Under the pieces are notes generated by a model. That model searched no databases and was not told the origin of the DNA. It saw nothing but the letters and a program-made list of their open reading frames with translations. A program made the translations under genes and the position numbers. A stretch of DNA of 64,000 nt from Lutimonas halocynthiae (GTDB lineage: Bacteria > Bacteroidota > Bacteroidia > Flavobacteriales > Flavobacteriaceae). Within the stretch, counting starts at the first letter, position 1, and each line of letters opens with the position of its first letter. Positions 1 through 9,049 of this stretch are shown piece by piece. Location: assembly GCF_030409835.1 (NCBI RefSeq), contig NZ_JAUFQO010000004.1, forward strand, positions 868,001 to 932,000, read 5' to 3'.

Positions 1-2625
1 ACTTTCAACAATAATCTCACCCTTCATAAGGTCTACTAACGAATGGGTAATGCTCATACCCAAGCCGGTTCCTCCAAATTTTCTGGTAATTGAGGCATCT
101 TCCTGACTGAATTTTTGAAACAAATTTCTCACAAAAAGAGGATCCATTCCGATGCCGGTATCTGTTACACTGATTTCAACCTTTTGCTCCGCATTAATGT
201 CTTCCAAAACAATACAACTAATATCAACGCCCCCTTTTTCTGTGAATTTTATAGAGTTCGAAACCAAATTGAGTAAAATCTGATTTAAACGATAAGGGTC
301 TCCTATCAGCACATTATCCAAAGCTGGATCACAAAAATTATTAGTCAGTTTCAGTCCTTTCTCCTCTGCTTTGTACATCATCCCCTGGATGACTTTCTCT
401 ACCAAATATTTCGGGTCGAAACCAATATTCTCGACACTTAATTTTCCTGCCTCAAGTTTTGCAAGATCCAGCACATCATTAATAATTACCAATAAATTCT
501 CAGATGAATTCGTGATGGTTTCCAGATACACTTGTTGCTTTTCATTCAAGGAAGTTTTTTGAAGTTGACTGCTCAGCCCCATGATTGCATTCATCGGTGT
601 TCGAATCTCATGACTCATGTTTGCTAAAAAATTCTGTTTTGATCTGGCCAGATCCTCTGTCACCTTTTTTGCGATTTTTAGCTCTTTTTCTGCTAAAATT
701 CGATCGGTAATATCCACTGCAAAACCAATGACATAAGGCTCTTTTCCTGGTTCTTCTTTTAAAAAATTATTATATAGATTATAAACAATACTTCCGTCTT
801 TATGTCTAATTCTGAAAACCCCTGTTGCTTCTTTATCTTTTAATATTTTTTTCAAATACACATTGTGAAATAGTGATTTGTCAGCCTTAGGCATATAATC
901 AGTTAAGTAACGTCCAATCACCTCTTCATCTTTATATCCATACAATTTATAAACCATAGGGTTCACCGTAAGAAATCTTCCATTTAAATCATGGGTTGTG
1001 ACAATGGCCAAAGTGTTATCAATCACATCTCGATACCTTTTTTCGCTTTGCTCCTTCTCATGCTGAATCTCTTTGATATTTGTAATGTCGATTCCATAGC
1101 CAATTACAAGTTCTACTTTATCATCCCTGTTAATCACAGGGAACATATTTCTCATGATATAATGAATGCTATCATCTGGTTGTTTCAATTCTTCTTCCCA
1201 GCTTTTCAATTTTTTGGAATCCAAAACACTTTTGAAAACCTTCTTTCTGCCATCCAGAAGTGATAAGGGTTTATTACGCTTTTTAATATAGTCTTCATCT
1301 TTTTTACCAATCATCCATTTTCGCAGCACTGGATCTTTAATCCCTTTAGGGTTGATATATAAATACGTGTGTTCAGGATCAAAAACGGCAATATCTGTGG
1401 GGATATTATCCAATATCTGTTCATAAAACTTTCTTTGATTCTCGAGTTTTTCCTGTGCCTGCTTCTCAAAAGTAATATCTTCTTCAATGGCGAAAAACTG
1501 GCTCACTTCTCCTTGATCATTAAAAAGAGGTTGGGCATTGATTCGCAACCAATAACCTTCTCCTGTTTTTGTATAATTATAAATCTCGCAAGTAAATGGC
1601 TCCTTATTTTGGATCTGCCTTTTCATATAAGCGATGGTTTCAGGGTTTGTCTTTTCTCCCTGTAACAAGCTACCTGGTGTTTTGCCCTTTACTTCAAGCA
1701 ATTCATAACCAGTCATGTTCACAAATCCATTATTGATCCATTCAATTTTTCCATTGGCATCAGTGATAATAACTGCATTAACGGTTTTTTGAACAATCAA
1801 TGACAATTTCTCTAATTCGAGTTTATACTCTTTTTGTCTGGTAATATCTGTCCCATAGAAATTAATATAATCTTCTCCCAACACCGGAACACACGTGAAT
1901 GAATAATCTATATTATTTGAACTACATTCTAGTTCCCATTTATCTGATTTTTGCTCAAAATCCTTAACGATCAGCTTAAAAAACGCATCATTGCGATAGG
2001 TTACACCTTCATACTCAATGAAATCTAGTTTTGCCGCGGCCGGATTATTCTGAATTAAATTTCCTTTATGATCTATTCTTAATAGCGGGTCTGGATTTTG
2101 TTCGGTAAAAAGAGCAACATCTTTGAACTTGCTATTCGCTATTTTAAGCTCACTTTTTTGCTCGTTAATTGTACTGATTAATTCTTTAAGATCTTCATTG
2201 GTAAGCTCAACTGATTTTAATACATGAAGCAGATCAACCAACGGGTCATGGTTTGCAAAATCATTTATAACCAGGTTCTTTTCCGTAATTTGCGCCATTG
2301 AATTAAACCAAGGAGTGCCGACAAACAATATCTCGCCAGCTTCTTCTAACAGTTCAAACTGCCCGCGCAAGGTTAATTCGGTGTCTAAAGATGATTTCAG
2401 CACTATTAATTGATTCTGAACTGAGACCAAATCATCAAAATGCTTTATTTCAGTTCGAGGTCTTGGAATTGAAAAATAATCATTGAATAAACTCCCTTCA
2501 GAAAGAGGAATCACCTTGACTAGCGATCTTCCCAAACCGGTCACTTGCAGATCACGATTGATCTTTATGTAAAACGGGAATATCCTGTCAAGTTGTGCGC
2601 CGCTAAATGAAAAAGAATGGTTCAT
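1..2625 (-). CDS. HNOBA/multi-PAS sensor histidine kinase (partial, C-terminus off window)
   Basis: The reading frame is open from an ATG at 2625 to the window edge (875 codons seen). The first ~110 residues resemble an HNOB-associated (HNOBA) domain, the partner domain of H-NOX proteins. About four PAS domains follow, roughly residues 170-270, 275-400, 400-530 and 535-650. The HisKA box is NMSHEIRTPMN with H672 as likely phosphate acceptor, then the HATPase signatures NLVSNSIKF, DTGIGM and GGTGLGM. The protein has no predicted transmembrane segment in the part seen, so it is probably cytosolic. The start lies 3 bp after the H-NOX stop codon, so the two are almost certainly translated together. 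Inference: H-NOX binds the HNOBA domain and modulates autophosphorylation. A C-terminal receiver domain is possible but lies outside the window. Confidence 0.93.
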   Translation of the reverse strand, partial: MNHSFSFSGAQLDRIFPFYIKINRDLQVTGLGRSLVKVIPLSEGSLFNDYFSIPRPRTEIKHFDDLVSVQNQLIVLKSSLDTELTLRGQFELLEEAGEILFVGTPWFNSMAQITEKNLVINDFANHDPLVDLLHVLKSVELTNEDLKELISTINEQKSELKIANSKFKDVALFTEQNPDPLLRIDHKGNLIQNNPAAAKLDFIEYEGVTYRNDAFFKLIVKDFEQKSDKWELECSSNNIDYSFTCVPVLGEDYINFYGTDITRQKEYKLELEKLSLIVQKTVNAVIITDANGKIEWINNGFVNMTGYELLEVKGKTPGSLLQGEKTNPETIAYMKRQIQNKEPFTCEIYNYTKTGEGYWLRINAQPLFNDQGEVSQFFAIEEDITFEKQAQEKLENQRKFYEQILDNIPTDIAVFDPEHTYLYINPKGIKDPVLRKWMIGKKDEDYIKKRNKPLSLLDGRKKVFKSVLDSKKLKSWEEELKQPDDSIHYIMRNMFPVINRDDKVELVIGYGIDITNIKEIQHEKEQSEKRYRDVIDNTLAIVTTHDLNGRFLTVNPMVYKLYGYKDEEVIGRYLTDYMPKADKSLFHNVYLKKILKDKEATGVFRIRHKDGSIVYNLYNNFLKEEPGKEPYVIGFAVDITDRILAEKELKIAKKVTEDLARSKQNFLANMSHEIRTPMNAIMGLSSQLQKTSLNEKQQVYLETITNSSENLLVIINDVLDLAKLEAGKLSVENIGFDPKYLVEKVIQGMMYKAEEKGLKLTNNFCDPALDNVLIGDPYRLNQILLNLVSNSIKFTEKGGVDISCIVLEDINAEQKVEISVTDTGIGMDPLFVRNLFQKFSQEDASITRKFGGTGLGMSITHSLVDLMKGEIIVES

Positions 2626-2628
2626 AGT

Positions 2629-3171
2629 CTACCAGCTAACCTTAAATATTTCATGTGAATTACCTTCATCTCGAGTTTGCATCAAATCAATTGAAGTTTC
2701 AACACCATACATCTTGCCTAAACCGCTTAACAAACCCCTGACAAATTCCTGCAGACCTTCTCGCTTAGAAAAATAATGCACATGTATTGAGTTGTTTTCT
2801 ATATCAGAAACTTTAAACTCAGGTGGGGTCAACTTTGGGTACATCAACATGATTCGGTTATGGAACTGGGGCAGGTTAACCAGAAACTCTTTTAGATTAT
2901 TTCCTCCCGCCTCCATCAAGCCTCCATACTTCTCTTTTCCGGTTCTCAATATCCACCATTCGCCAAAAGCGTTCAATACCTGGCCAACAGTAATTCCTAT
3001 TATTTCAGATGTTGCTCCGGCCAGTTGAAAAGTTATGTCGTCGTCATATGGTTCATTACTTAAAAAGTAATCTACGTCAACACCACTCTTTTCTTTGATC
3101 AATTCCCATTTATCCGCACCGAAATTTTCAGTTACAAGATCTTGAATTGCTTTATTTACTATTCCGTACAT
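2629..3171 (-). CDS. H-NOX (heme nitric oxide binding) sensor protein
   Basis: 180 residues, full length for a stand-alone H-NOX domain. The proximal heme ligand is H104 (in LPQFHNRI), followed by P117 and the heme-propionate motif Y133-x-S135-x-R137 (YFSKR). The start MYGIVNKAIQ matches the family N-terminus. H-NOX proteins bind NO, and in some clades O2, at a ferrous heme and control a partner kinase or cyclase. No tyrosine is seen just after the YxSxR motif where O2-binding members carry their distal-pocket Tyr, so NO selectivity is the better guess. It lies between the FIST gene (27 bp upstream) and the HNOBA kinase (3 bp downstream), the expected partner. Expected location is the cytoplasm. 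Confidence 0.96.
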   Translation of the reverse strand: MYGIVNKAIQDLVTENFGADKWELIKEKSGVDVDYFLSNEPYDDDITFQLAGATSEIIGITVGQVLNAFGEWWILRTGKEKYGGLMEAGGNNLKEFLVNLPQFHNRIMLMYPKLTPPEFKVSDIENNSIHVHYFSKREGLQEFVRGLLSGLGKMYGVETSIDLMQTRDEGNSHEIFKVSW

Positions 3172-3198
3172 ATTATGATTTTAAGTTGAACAATTATT

Positions 3199-4338
3199 CT
3201 AGTCTTCATAAAATGAAGTAATGGTCATGGTTTGATTATGCAATTGACATTTCCCCCCTGACACAACCGGAGAAATTTCACCATAAGAATAAAACCCAGC
3301 CATGATGGTTTTGTGATCAAATGATTTACTAACAGACTTTATCTCTTCTTCAATTTTAGTATCTAAAATGAGTTTTCTTCCAACGCAACTTATCAGCAGG
3401 GCAAAATCCGGCTCATCTCTTCTTTCAATGATTGTTTGGTCTGCCGCGTTTGATGCAGCCTGAATGATCTTATCAAAATTTGCTTTCATAAATCTAACCT
3501 CAGAACCCACAGGAACATCACCCGCAAAAGTCATGCTTTTGTCTTCTTCATTTATTGATAAAATTGTTCTTACAATAGGTTCAGTAGCTCCTGGAATCGT
3601 AACAGATAATGGAAACAAAAGGGCTGATCCAGGTAATTTCTTAGATTCTTCTCCCAAATACTTTTTATAGAGATCTAAGGCGTTTTGATCTTCCAATTCA
3701 AGTAATACATTGCTGGCAGAATTGGTAACTCTCTTTTGCAAACCAAAGATGTCCCAGCCACCCTGAGATCCATGTGTCACCGTCAAACTATTTCCATAAA
3801 ACCCGATGGCCATGATTTCACCTTCTATCGGCTGCTTATTTAAACCAACCAAGGTAGATTCGAAATTTGCATCATCCCCGGCAAGACCTCCGGTAATCAA
3901 AATATTCTTAGCTACCTGCGTTGAAAGGCCTTTTACAAGTTCACTGCCATTGACCAAACTACCATCAGAAAATACCAAAATATAACTAAGATCATTCTTT
4001 GGTAATTTTTTACCCAAACTTATTGCGGCTTCATAGCTATTCTTGTAATCTTTGATATTCACAGTAGTCGATCGAATCACTGTTTTATCAAACTCCATGG
4101 CAACGACTACTACGGAATTATCTAAGACGCTTTCCTGACAAATCTCCCCGGCTGTGCTTGCCATGGCTATTTCTGCTGCTGGAAATTTTGCTTTGAAATT
4201 CTTATAGATGTTTTCATCTGAAAGATTAAATTTTGAAGCAAAGCATAAAACCAAGTTTACATTTTCATCATTAACGTCTTGACTCTTGGGGTCTTTCTCC
4301 CAACTATTATCATATACCTTATAAAGTGCTGTCTTCAT
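3199..4338 (-). CDS. FIST-domain protein, NosP-like candidate second NO sensor
   Basis: 379 residues with the FIST_N/FIST_C architecture: an N-terminal half with ASTAGEI and a glycine-rich ILITGGLAGDD segment, and a C-terminal half with LISCVGRK and a terminal MAGFYSYGEISP stretch that is characteristic of the family. FIST proteins are cytosolic ligand-binding sensors next to signalling enzymes; the NosP subgroup is known to bind heme and NO and to regulate kinases. It is the first gene of the operon FIST - H-NOX - HNOBA kinase and is preceded by a sigma54-type promoter (4386-4401) and paired operators (4463-4497). FIST membership is clear; the NosP assignment is from context, and a heme ligand cannot be picked out by eye. 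Confidence 0.88.
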   Translation of the reverse strand: MKTALYKVYDNSWEKDPKSQDVNDENVNLVLCFASKFNLSDENIYKNFKAKFPAAEIAMASTAGEICQESVLDNSVVVVAMEFDKTVIRSTTVNIKDYKNSYEAAISLGKKLPKNDLSYILVFSDGSLVNGSELVKGLSTQVAKNILITGGLAGDDANFESTLVGLNKQPIEGEIMAIGFYGNSLTVTHGSQGGWDIFGLQKRVTNSASNVLLELEDQNALDLYKKYLGEESKKLPGSALLFPLSVTIPGATEPIVRTILSINEEDKSMTFAGDVPVGSEVRFMKANFDKIIQAASNAADQTIIERRDEPDFALLISCVGRKLILDTKIEEEIKSVSKSFDHKTIMAGFYSYGEISPVVSGGKCQLHNQTMTITSFYED

Positions 4339-4385
4339 TTAAACTATTGAATTACATGGATTAGTATTCGATTCATCGAATAAGG

Positions 4386-4401
4386 GCCAAAATTGTGCCA
4401 A
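4386..4401 (-). promoter_or_regulatory. sigma54-type promoter of the FIST/H-NOX/kinase operon
   Basis: On the minus strand the element reads TTGGCACAATTTTGGC: -24 GG at 4399-4398, ten bases, then -12 GC at 4387-4386, the canonical GG-N10-GC. Transcription would start near 4374, about 36 nt before the ATG at 4338. The first G is exactly 64 bp from the near edge of the paired inverted repeat at 4463. Confidence 0.8.
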
Positions 4402-4462
4402 TTTAAAATTATAATCAAACTGCTGAATATCAGAGACTTATAATTATTTTTGATTATTATTT

Positions 4463-4497
4463 TTCCATATTATGGAAAATAATTCCAATTTACGGAA
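4463..4497. promoter_or_regulatory. paired inverted repeats, putative enhancer for the sigma54 regulator
   Basis: Two perfect copies of TTCC-N7-GGAA lie at 4463-4477 and 4483-4497, starting 20 bp apart (two helical turns). The same pair recurs before five other transcription units in this window. It sits between the regulator gene stop (4507) and the promoter of the NO-sensor operon, so it probably activates that minus-strand operon. Confidence 0.8.
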
Positions 4498-4506
4498 AAG
4501 CACTTT

Positions 4507-5853
4507 TTATTCTAGCTCACCCGCCTGCATCATTTTATAAATGGTGCTCTTACCAATATCTAAAACTTTAGAAGTCGCAATCACGTCATTATCGTTTTTG
4601 TTTAAGTAATACTTTATGATATCACAGGTATATTGTCTCAATGTTTTTTGTTCTGCCATAAACACTTCCTCCCGTTTAGTGGAAGTATAGGTAATATCAT
4701 CTGCATCAATTTCATTGTTCTCACACATCACCGCAGCGAGGTCAATCATCGCCTTGAGTTCTCTTACATTTCCTGGAAAATAATACTGCAATAATTTGTC
4801 TTTTGCTTCTTTGGTGAAATGAATACTGCCCAGGGCATTTTCCTTTGCAAAATCATCTAAAAAATGTTTGGCAAGAATCAACACATCCCCACCTCTTTCA
4901 CGCAAGGGTGGCAAGCTAATTGGCAAGCCCATAATTCTAAAATAAAGGTCTTCTCTAAATGTTTCTTTCCTTACCTCTTCGGCCAGATCTTTATGTGTAG
5001 CAACGATAAGGCGCACATCTAACTTAATATTTTCAGTACCGCCAACACGAACCAATTCTCTCTCTTGTAAAACACGGAGTAATTTAGATTGTATACTTAA
5101 ATCTAATTCTGCTATTTCATCTAAAAAAAGAGTTCCACCATTTGCTTCTTCAAACTTTCCAATTTTACGCGAAATAGCTCCAGTAAATGCTCCTTTTTCA
5201 TGTCCAAAAAGATCACTTTCAATTAACTCTAATGGAATAGCAGCCATATTCACCGCTATAAATTTCTTTTTCCTCCTATTACTATTATAGTGAATTGCTT
5301 TCGCAACCAATTCTTTACCCGTCCCTGTTTCACCTGAAACGGAAATATTGATATTGGTTTTAATAGCTTTTTCCATCATTCTAAAAACCTTCTTTAGCGC
5401 ATCACTTTGCCCTATGATAGACTTATCGAATGAATATTTCTGACCCAGTTCTTCTCTAAGATTGGCTACTTCCTTTTTTAGAGTTTGTGTCTCACGAATC
5501 CGCACAACACTGTTCCATAAAAGGTCTTTTGTAGCTTCATCCTTTATCAGATAGTCACTTACCCCTAATTTTAAGAGGTTAACCGCCACAGAAATATCTT
5601 CTTGTGAACTGATCATAATAACCGGTAATTGAGGATTGATATCCCTTATCTTTTTAAAGAGCTTGTCTCCGGTTAGATCTGGTAATGAAAAATCTAGGGT
5701 CACCAAGTCAGGTTGAAGTGACATATTTGAAAGACACTCTTTTCCAGTTTTAAAAAGTGTCACCTCATAATCTGGATTCAAACTAAGATGGTATTGCAAT
5801 ATTTCACCATACCATTCGTCATCCTCAACAATAAAAATTTTATATAAGTCCAT
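4507..5853 (-). CDS. sigma54-dependent response regulator (NtrC family)
   Basis: 448 residues from the ATG at 5853; an in-frame GTG at 5886 would add 11 residues before the conserved receiver start and is less likely. Receiver domain at 1-120 with acidic pocket E10-D12, phospho-acceptor D54 and K104. AAA+ domain ~145-370 with Walker A GETGTGKE (174-181), the sigma54-contacting GAFTGA loop (221-226), Walker B TLFLDEI and arginine finger region REDLYFRI. A Fis-type helix-turn-helix occupies ~421-445 (DVIATSKVLDIGKSTIYKMM). Activators of this class hydrolyse ATP to open sigma54 promoters from upstream enhancer sites. It lies between the NO-sensor operon and the polysaccharide locus, and paired TTCC-N7-GGAA sites plus sigma54 elements flank both, so it is the likely regulator of all of them. 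Confidence 0.95.
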   Translation of the reverse strand: MDLYKIFIVEDDEWYGEILQYHLSLNPDYEVTLFKTGKECLSNMSLQPDLVTLDFSLPDLTGDKLFKKIRDINPQLPVIMISSQEDISVAVNLLKLGVSDYLIKDEATKDLLWNSVVRIRETQTLKKEVANLREELGQKYSFDKSIIGQSDALKKVFRMMEKAIKTNINISVSGETGTGKELVAKAIHYNSNRRKKKFIAVNMAAIPLELIESDLFGHEKGAFTGAISRKIGKFEEANGGTLFLDEIAELDLSIQSKLLRVLQERELVRVGGTENIKLDVRLIVATHKDLAEEVRKETFREDLYFRIMGLPISLPPLRERGGDVLILAKHFLDDFAKENALGSIHFTKEAKDKLLQYYFPGNVRELKAMIDLAAVMCENNEIDADDITYTSTKREEVFMAEQKTLRQYTCDIIKYYLNKNDNDVIATSKVLDIGKSTIYKMMQAGELE

Positions 5854-5901
5854 AATGATTAAAAAGCGTGCCTGAATATCAAGCACATTATTTTTCGCCT
5901 A

Positions 5902-5943
5902 TTCAATATATTGCAAATTAGAGAATATTTCCAATATATAGAA
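5902..5943. promoter_or_regulatory. degenerate operator-like repeats upstream of the response regulator gene
   Basis: TTCC-N7-AGAA at 5929-5943 and a weaker TTCA-N7-GCAA at 5902-5916 resemble the regulon operator, but the spacing is 27 bp and I find no matching sigma54 element at 54 or 64 bp. It may be an autoregulatory site of the adjacent regulator gene or chance in AT-rich DNA. Confidence 0.3.
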
Positions 5944-6156
5944 AAGTTATACAATATATAATTTGACGGAACACCATTCAAAGACTACACACTAAATTAA
6001 AAATATAATTTATTGTAAAACATATATTTAGAACTCTCTTGTGCCAAATATAAAAATTTGAATAGTCAGGCTTCGGCTACAATAAAAAGATATTACGCGC
6101 TCCATATTAAGTCAATTTCAACCAAATTAAAACGCATCATAAAATAAATTCTATAA

Positions 6157-6190
6157 TTACATTTTATGGAATTATTTCCATTATATAGAA
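6157..6190. promoter_or_regulatory. paired inverted repeats, putative enhancer of ugd
   Basis: TTAC-N7-GGAA at 6157-6171 and TTCC-N7-AGAA at 6176-6190, starting 19 bp apart. Each copy has one degenerate half-site. The near edge is 54 bp from the -24 GG of the ugd promoter, one helical turn shorter than the 64 bp found elsewhere in the window. Confidence 0.65.
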
Positions 6191-6240
6191 TAATTCTTAT
6201 ATTGATAAATTTTAAAGTACTGTAGTTCAAGTTATTATGT

Positions 6241-6257
6241 TTTGGCACCGCTATTGA
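6241..6257 (+). promoter_or_regulatory. sigma54-type promoter of ugd-uxs
   Basis: TTTGGCACCGCTATTGA: -24 GG at 6244-6245, ten bases, then GA at 6256-6257. The -24 box is perfect and the -12 box is weak (TTGA rather than TTGC). Predicted start of transcription is near 6268, 22 nt before the ATG at 6290. The element rules out translation from the earlier in-frame start at 6242. Confidence 0.65.
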
Positions 6258-6289
6258 AAAGACACTTAACAAATAAAATATATATCATT

Positions 6290-7663
6290 ATGAAAATTGT
6301 AATTGTTGGAAGCGGATATGTCGGACTTGTTACCGGAGCCTGCTTTTCAGAAGTAGGTATAGAAGTTGTTTGCGTCGATGTTGATCGTGAAAAAATTGAA
6401 AACCTAAACAAGGGTATTATCCCAATTTATGAACCTGGCTTGACAGATATGTTGACCCGTAACATGAAAAAAGGCCGAATAAGCTTTACCACAGATATCG
6501 CTAGTGCTGTAAAAGATTGTGAAGTTGTCTTTATTTCAGTAGGAACACCTCCAGACGAGGATGGTAGTGCAGATCTAAAATATGTTCTTTCAGTGGCCCG
6601 AGATTGTGGCAGGAATATGAAGGATTATTTACTGGTTGTCACTAAAAGTACGGTGCCTGTTGGAACTTCAAAAAAAGTTAAACTAGCAATTCAGGATGAA
6701 TTGAACAAACGAAATGCTGACATTAAATTTGATGTCGCATCAAACCCTGAATTTTTAAAAGAAGGCGCAGCGATTGCAGATTTTTTAAAGCCAGATCGAA
6801 TCGTTATTGGTTTAGAAACTCAAAGATCCGAGGAACTGATGAAAAGCTTGTACAAGCCTTTTACTATGAATGGGCATCCATTAATCTTTATGGATATCGT
6901 TTCTGCAGAGATGACCAAATATGCTGCAAATTCAATGCTTGCCGCAAAAATCAGTTTTATGAATGACATTGCCAATCTATCCGAAATTGTAGGGGCTGAC
7001 ATCAATCAGGTTCGAAAAGGGATTGGTTCTGACTCTCGTATTGGAAATAAATTTATTTATCCAGGAATAGGGTATGGCGGATCATGTTTTCCAAAAGATG
7101 TCCAGGCACTAATCAGAACAGCGGGTGAATACAATTATGACCTGCGTGTATTGAAAGCTGTTGAAGCCGTAAATAAGGATCAGAAATTGGTGCTCTTTAA
7201 CAAAATTAACAATTTCTTTGACGGAGATCTTAATGGCAAAACAATTGCCTTATGGGGCCTCTCTTTCAAACCTCAAACAGACGATATGCGAGAAGCGCCT
7301 TCTCTTGTCATCGTTCAGAAACTTTTAGAAGCCGGCGCAAAGGTCAGAGCTTATGATCCGGTTGCAGTAGAAGAAGCGAAACATCATTTTGGTGATAGTA
7401 TTGATTATTTTGATGACCAATACGAAGCCTTGATCGATGCAGATTGTGTTGCCATATTAACTGAGTGGCCTGAATTTAAATTCCCCAATTTCAAAATTGT
7501 AAAGAAACTTTTAAACTTTCCAGCAGTATTCGATGGCCGTAATATCTATGACAAAGATGATATGTTCGAAGATGGCTTTAATTATTTCTGTATTGGTATT
7601 GACACAAAGAAAATCACAACATCAAATGCTGCTCCCGTTCAGGTAATGGAGAGCTTGGTATAA
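6290..7663 (+). CDS. ugd: UDP-glucose 6-dehydrogenase
   Basis: 457 residues from the ATG at 6290, typical family length. The N-terminal Rossmann motif is [17 protein letters not shown]; the NPEFLKEG substrate-binding segment follows; the catalytic cysteine is in GGSCFPKD; the C-terminal domain has [17 protein letters not shown]. The enzyme oxidises UDP-glucose to UDP-glucuronate with two NAD+ in the cytosol. The next gene decarboxylates that product, so the pair supplies UDP-glucuronate and UDP-xylose for the polysaccharide genes downstream. An in-frame extension to 6242 is rejected because it would begin inside the sigma54 promoter. Confidence 0.97.
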   Translation: MKIVIVGSGYVGLVTGACFSEVGIEVVCVDVDREKIENLNKGIIPIYEPGLTDMLTRNMKKGRISFTTDIASAVKDCEVVFISVGTPPDEDGSADLKYVLSVARDCGRNMKDYLLVVTKSTVPVGTSKKVKLAIQDELNKRNADIKFDVASNPEFLKEGAAIADFLKPDRIVIGLETQRSEELMKSLYKPFTMNGHPLIFMDIVSAEMTKYAANSMLAAKISFMNDIANLSEIVGADINQVRKGIGSDSRIGNKFIYPGIGYGGSCFPKDVQALIRTAGEYNYDLRVLKAVEAVNKDQKLVLFNKINNFFDGDLNGKTIALWGLSFKPQTDDMREAPSLVIVQKLLEAGAKVRAYDPVAVEEAKHHFGDSIDYFDDQYEALIDADCVAILTEWPEFKFPNFKIVKKLLNFPAVFDGRNIYDKDDMFEDGFNYFCIGIDTKKITTSNAAPVQVMESLV

Positions 7664-7691
7664 ATCTAATAGTTCATCAAAAAATAAAATT

Positions 7692-8669
7692 ATGACACGT
7701 AAAAAAATATTAGTCACCGGAGGTGCTGGCTTTGTCGGATCACACCTATGTGAACGATTACTTAATGAAGGAAACGAAGTTTTTTGTCTCGATAACTTTT
7801 TTACCGGGCAAAAACAAAATATAGTACACTTACTTGACAATCCATTTTTTGAATTGATTCGTCATGATGTTACTGCTCCCTTTTTCATCGAAGCAGATGA
7901 AATTTACAATCTGGCTTGCCCGGCTTCACCGATTCATTATCAATATAACCCAATTAAAACCATGAAAACATCGGTAATGGGTGCCATAAATATGCTGGGG
8001 CTTGCTAAAAGAATAAAAGCGAAAATATTACAAGCCTCAACAAGTGAGGTCTATGGAAATCCGCTTGTGCATCCTCAACCAGAAGGATATTGGGGTCATG
8101 TGAATCCAATTGGAGAACGTTCTTGTTATGACGAAGGAAAAAGAGCTGCAGAAACTTTGTTTATTGATTACAACAAACAGAACCAAGTTGATATCAAGAT
8201 CATCAGAATTTTTAATACTTACGGGCCGCGAATGCATCCCAACGATGGCAGAGTTGTCTCAAACTTTATCGTTCAGGCACTACAAAACCAGGATATCACC
8301 ATTTATGGTCAGGGTCAACAAACAAGGAGCTTCCAGTTTATAGATGACTTGGTCGAAGGAATGATTAGGATGATGGCTTCCGGCGATCACTTTCCCGGCC
8401 CAGTTAATATTGGCAATCCGGTTGAATTCACCATTCTTGAATTGGCAGAAAAAGTCATACAACTCACAGGATCTCAATCAAAAATTATCCATAAACCTTT
8501 ACCATCAGATGATCCAATGATGAGACAACCAGATATAACACTTGCCAAAAAAGAGTTAGACTGGTCTCCAAAAATAGATCTAGATGAAGGCTTAATCAAA
8601 ACAATCGAATTCTTTAAGTCTGATCTGTTCAAACTTGAGCCTGAAAATATTTATGAAGAAATAATGTAG
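7692..8669 (+). CDS. uxs: UDP-glucuronate decarboxylase (UDP-xylose synthase)
   Basis: 325 residues, an extended SDR enzyme. NAD-binding motif [15 protein letters not shown] at residues 8-22, catalytic Tyr-Lys in [10 protein letters not shown], and the UXS-type HDVT, STSEVYG and [10 protein letters not shown] motifs. It converts UDP-glucuronate to UDP-xylose with tightly held NAD+. It follows ugd by 28 bp, so the two steps form a short pathway operon ended by the terminator at 8706-8747. The polymer made downstream therefore probably contains xylose, glucuronate or both. A related epimerase cannot be excluded, but the ugd neighbour supports this call. Confidence 0.93.
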   Translation: MTRKKILVTGGAGFVGSHLCERLLNEGNEVFCLDNFFTGQKQNIVHLLDNPFFELIRHDVTAPFFIEADEIYNLACPASPIHYQYNPIKTMKTSVMGAINMLGLAKRIKAKILQASTSEVYGNPLVHPQPEGYWGHVNPIGERSCYDEGKRAAETLFIDYNKQNQVDIKIIRIFNTYGPRMHPNDGRVVSNFIVQALQNQDITIYGQGQQTRSFQFIDDLVEGMIRMMASGDHFPGPVNIGNPVEFTILELAEKVIQLTGSQSKIIHKPLPSDDPMMRQPDITLAKKELDWSPKIDLDEGLIKTIEFFKSDLFKLEPENIYEEIM

Positions 8670-8705
8670 ACTTCAAATCATTTAGTACCCCCTGATTTAA
8701 AAAAC

Positions 8706-8747
8706 AGAATCACTTTATAAAAGGCAATTAAAGTGGTTCTTTTTTTG
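8706..8747 (+). terminator. Rho-independent terminator after uxs
   Basis: An 11-bp stem (AGAATCACTTT pairing with AAAGTGGTTCT, one G-T pair) with a 13-nt loop is followed by a run of seven T. It separates the nucleotide-sugar operon from the next sigma54 promoter. Confidence 0.85.
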
Positions 8748-8908
8748 TCTTTTTTTGGTGGTTAAATACTGTCTTTTTACCCTGAATTTTTATCAATTTA
8801 ATCGATCAGACTTCATTCTAAAAAATGGAATTACCCTTCAATGATGTTCCTGACCATTTAAAAAACGCTTCTTACCTGATACTTCAATCTAACCAGTCTT
8901 AAACCTTA

Positions 8909-8943
8909 TTCCAATTTCGGGAAAGCAATTCCACATCGTAGAA
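8909..8943. promoter_or_regulatory. paired inverted repeats, putative enhancer of the HPt/transferase/export operon
   Basis: TTCC-N7-GGAA at 8909-8923 and TTCC-N7-AGAA at 8929-8943, starting 20 bp apart. The near edge is 64 bp from the -24 GG at 9007. The rest of 8748-9049 shows no gene. Confidence 0.78.
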
Positions 8944-9004
8944 CATTCATTTTATATCTATGTTATAATTATCTGTCTATCAATAGGTTAAGATCGTATT
9001 TCTT

Positions 9005-9020
9005 TTGGCACAACAATGGT
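9005..9020 (+). promoter_or_regulatory. sigma54-type promoter of the 9050-17149 operon
   Basis: TTGGCACAACAATGGT: -24 GG at 9007-9008, ten bases, GT at 9019-9020. Near-identical to the elements at 17329 and 23861. The expected transcript start is near 9031, about 19 nt before the ATG at 9050. Confidence 0.75.
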
Positions 9021-9049
9021 ATATGGTAAAGCAACACAAATAATAAATT

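Noticed and set aside
6031-6048. A minus-strand TTTGGCAC (6048-6041) that could be a sigma54 -24 box for the response regulator gene
   Set aside because: The -12 position reads AGTTCT without GC, GT or GA at the right distance, and no paired repeat lies 54 or 64 bp upstream.
6242-6289. N-terminal extension of ugd from 6242
   Set aside because: It would place the start codon inside the sigma54 promoter element and adds residues before the normal Rossmann start.
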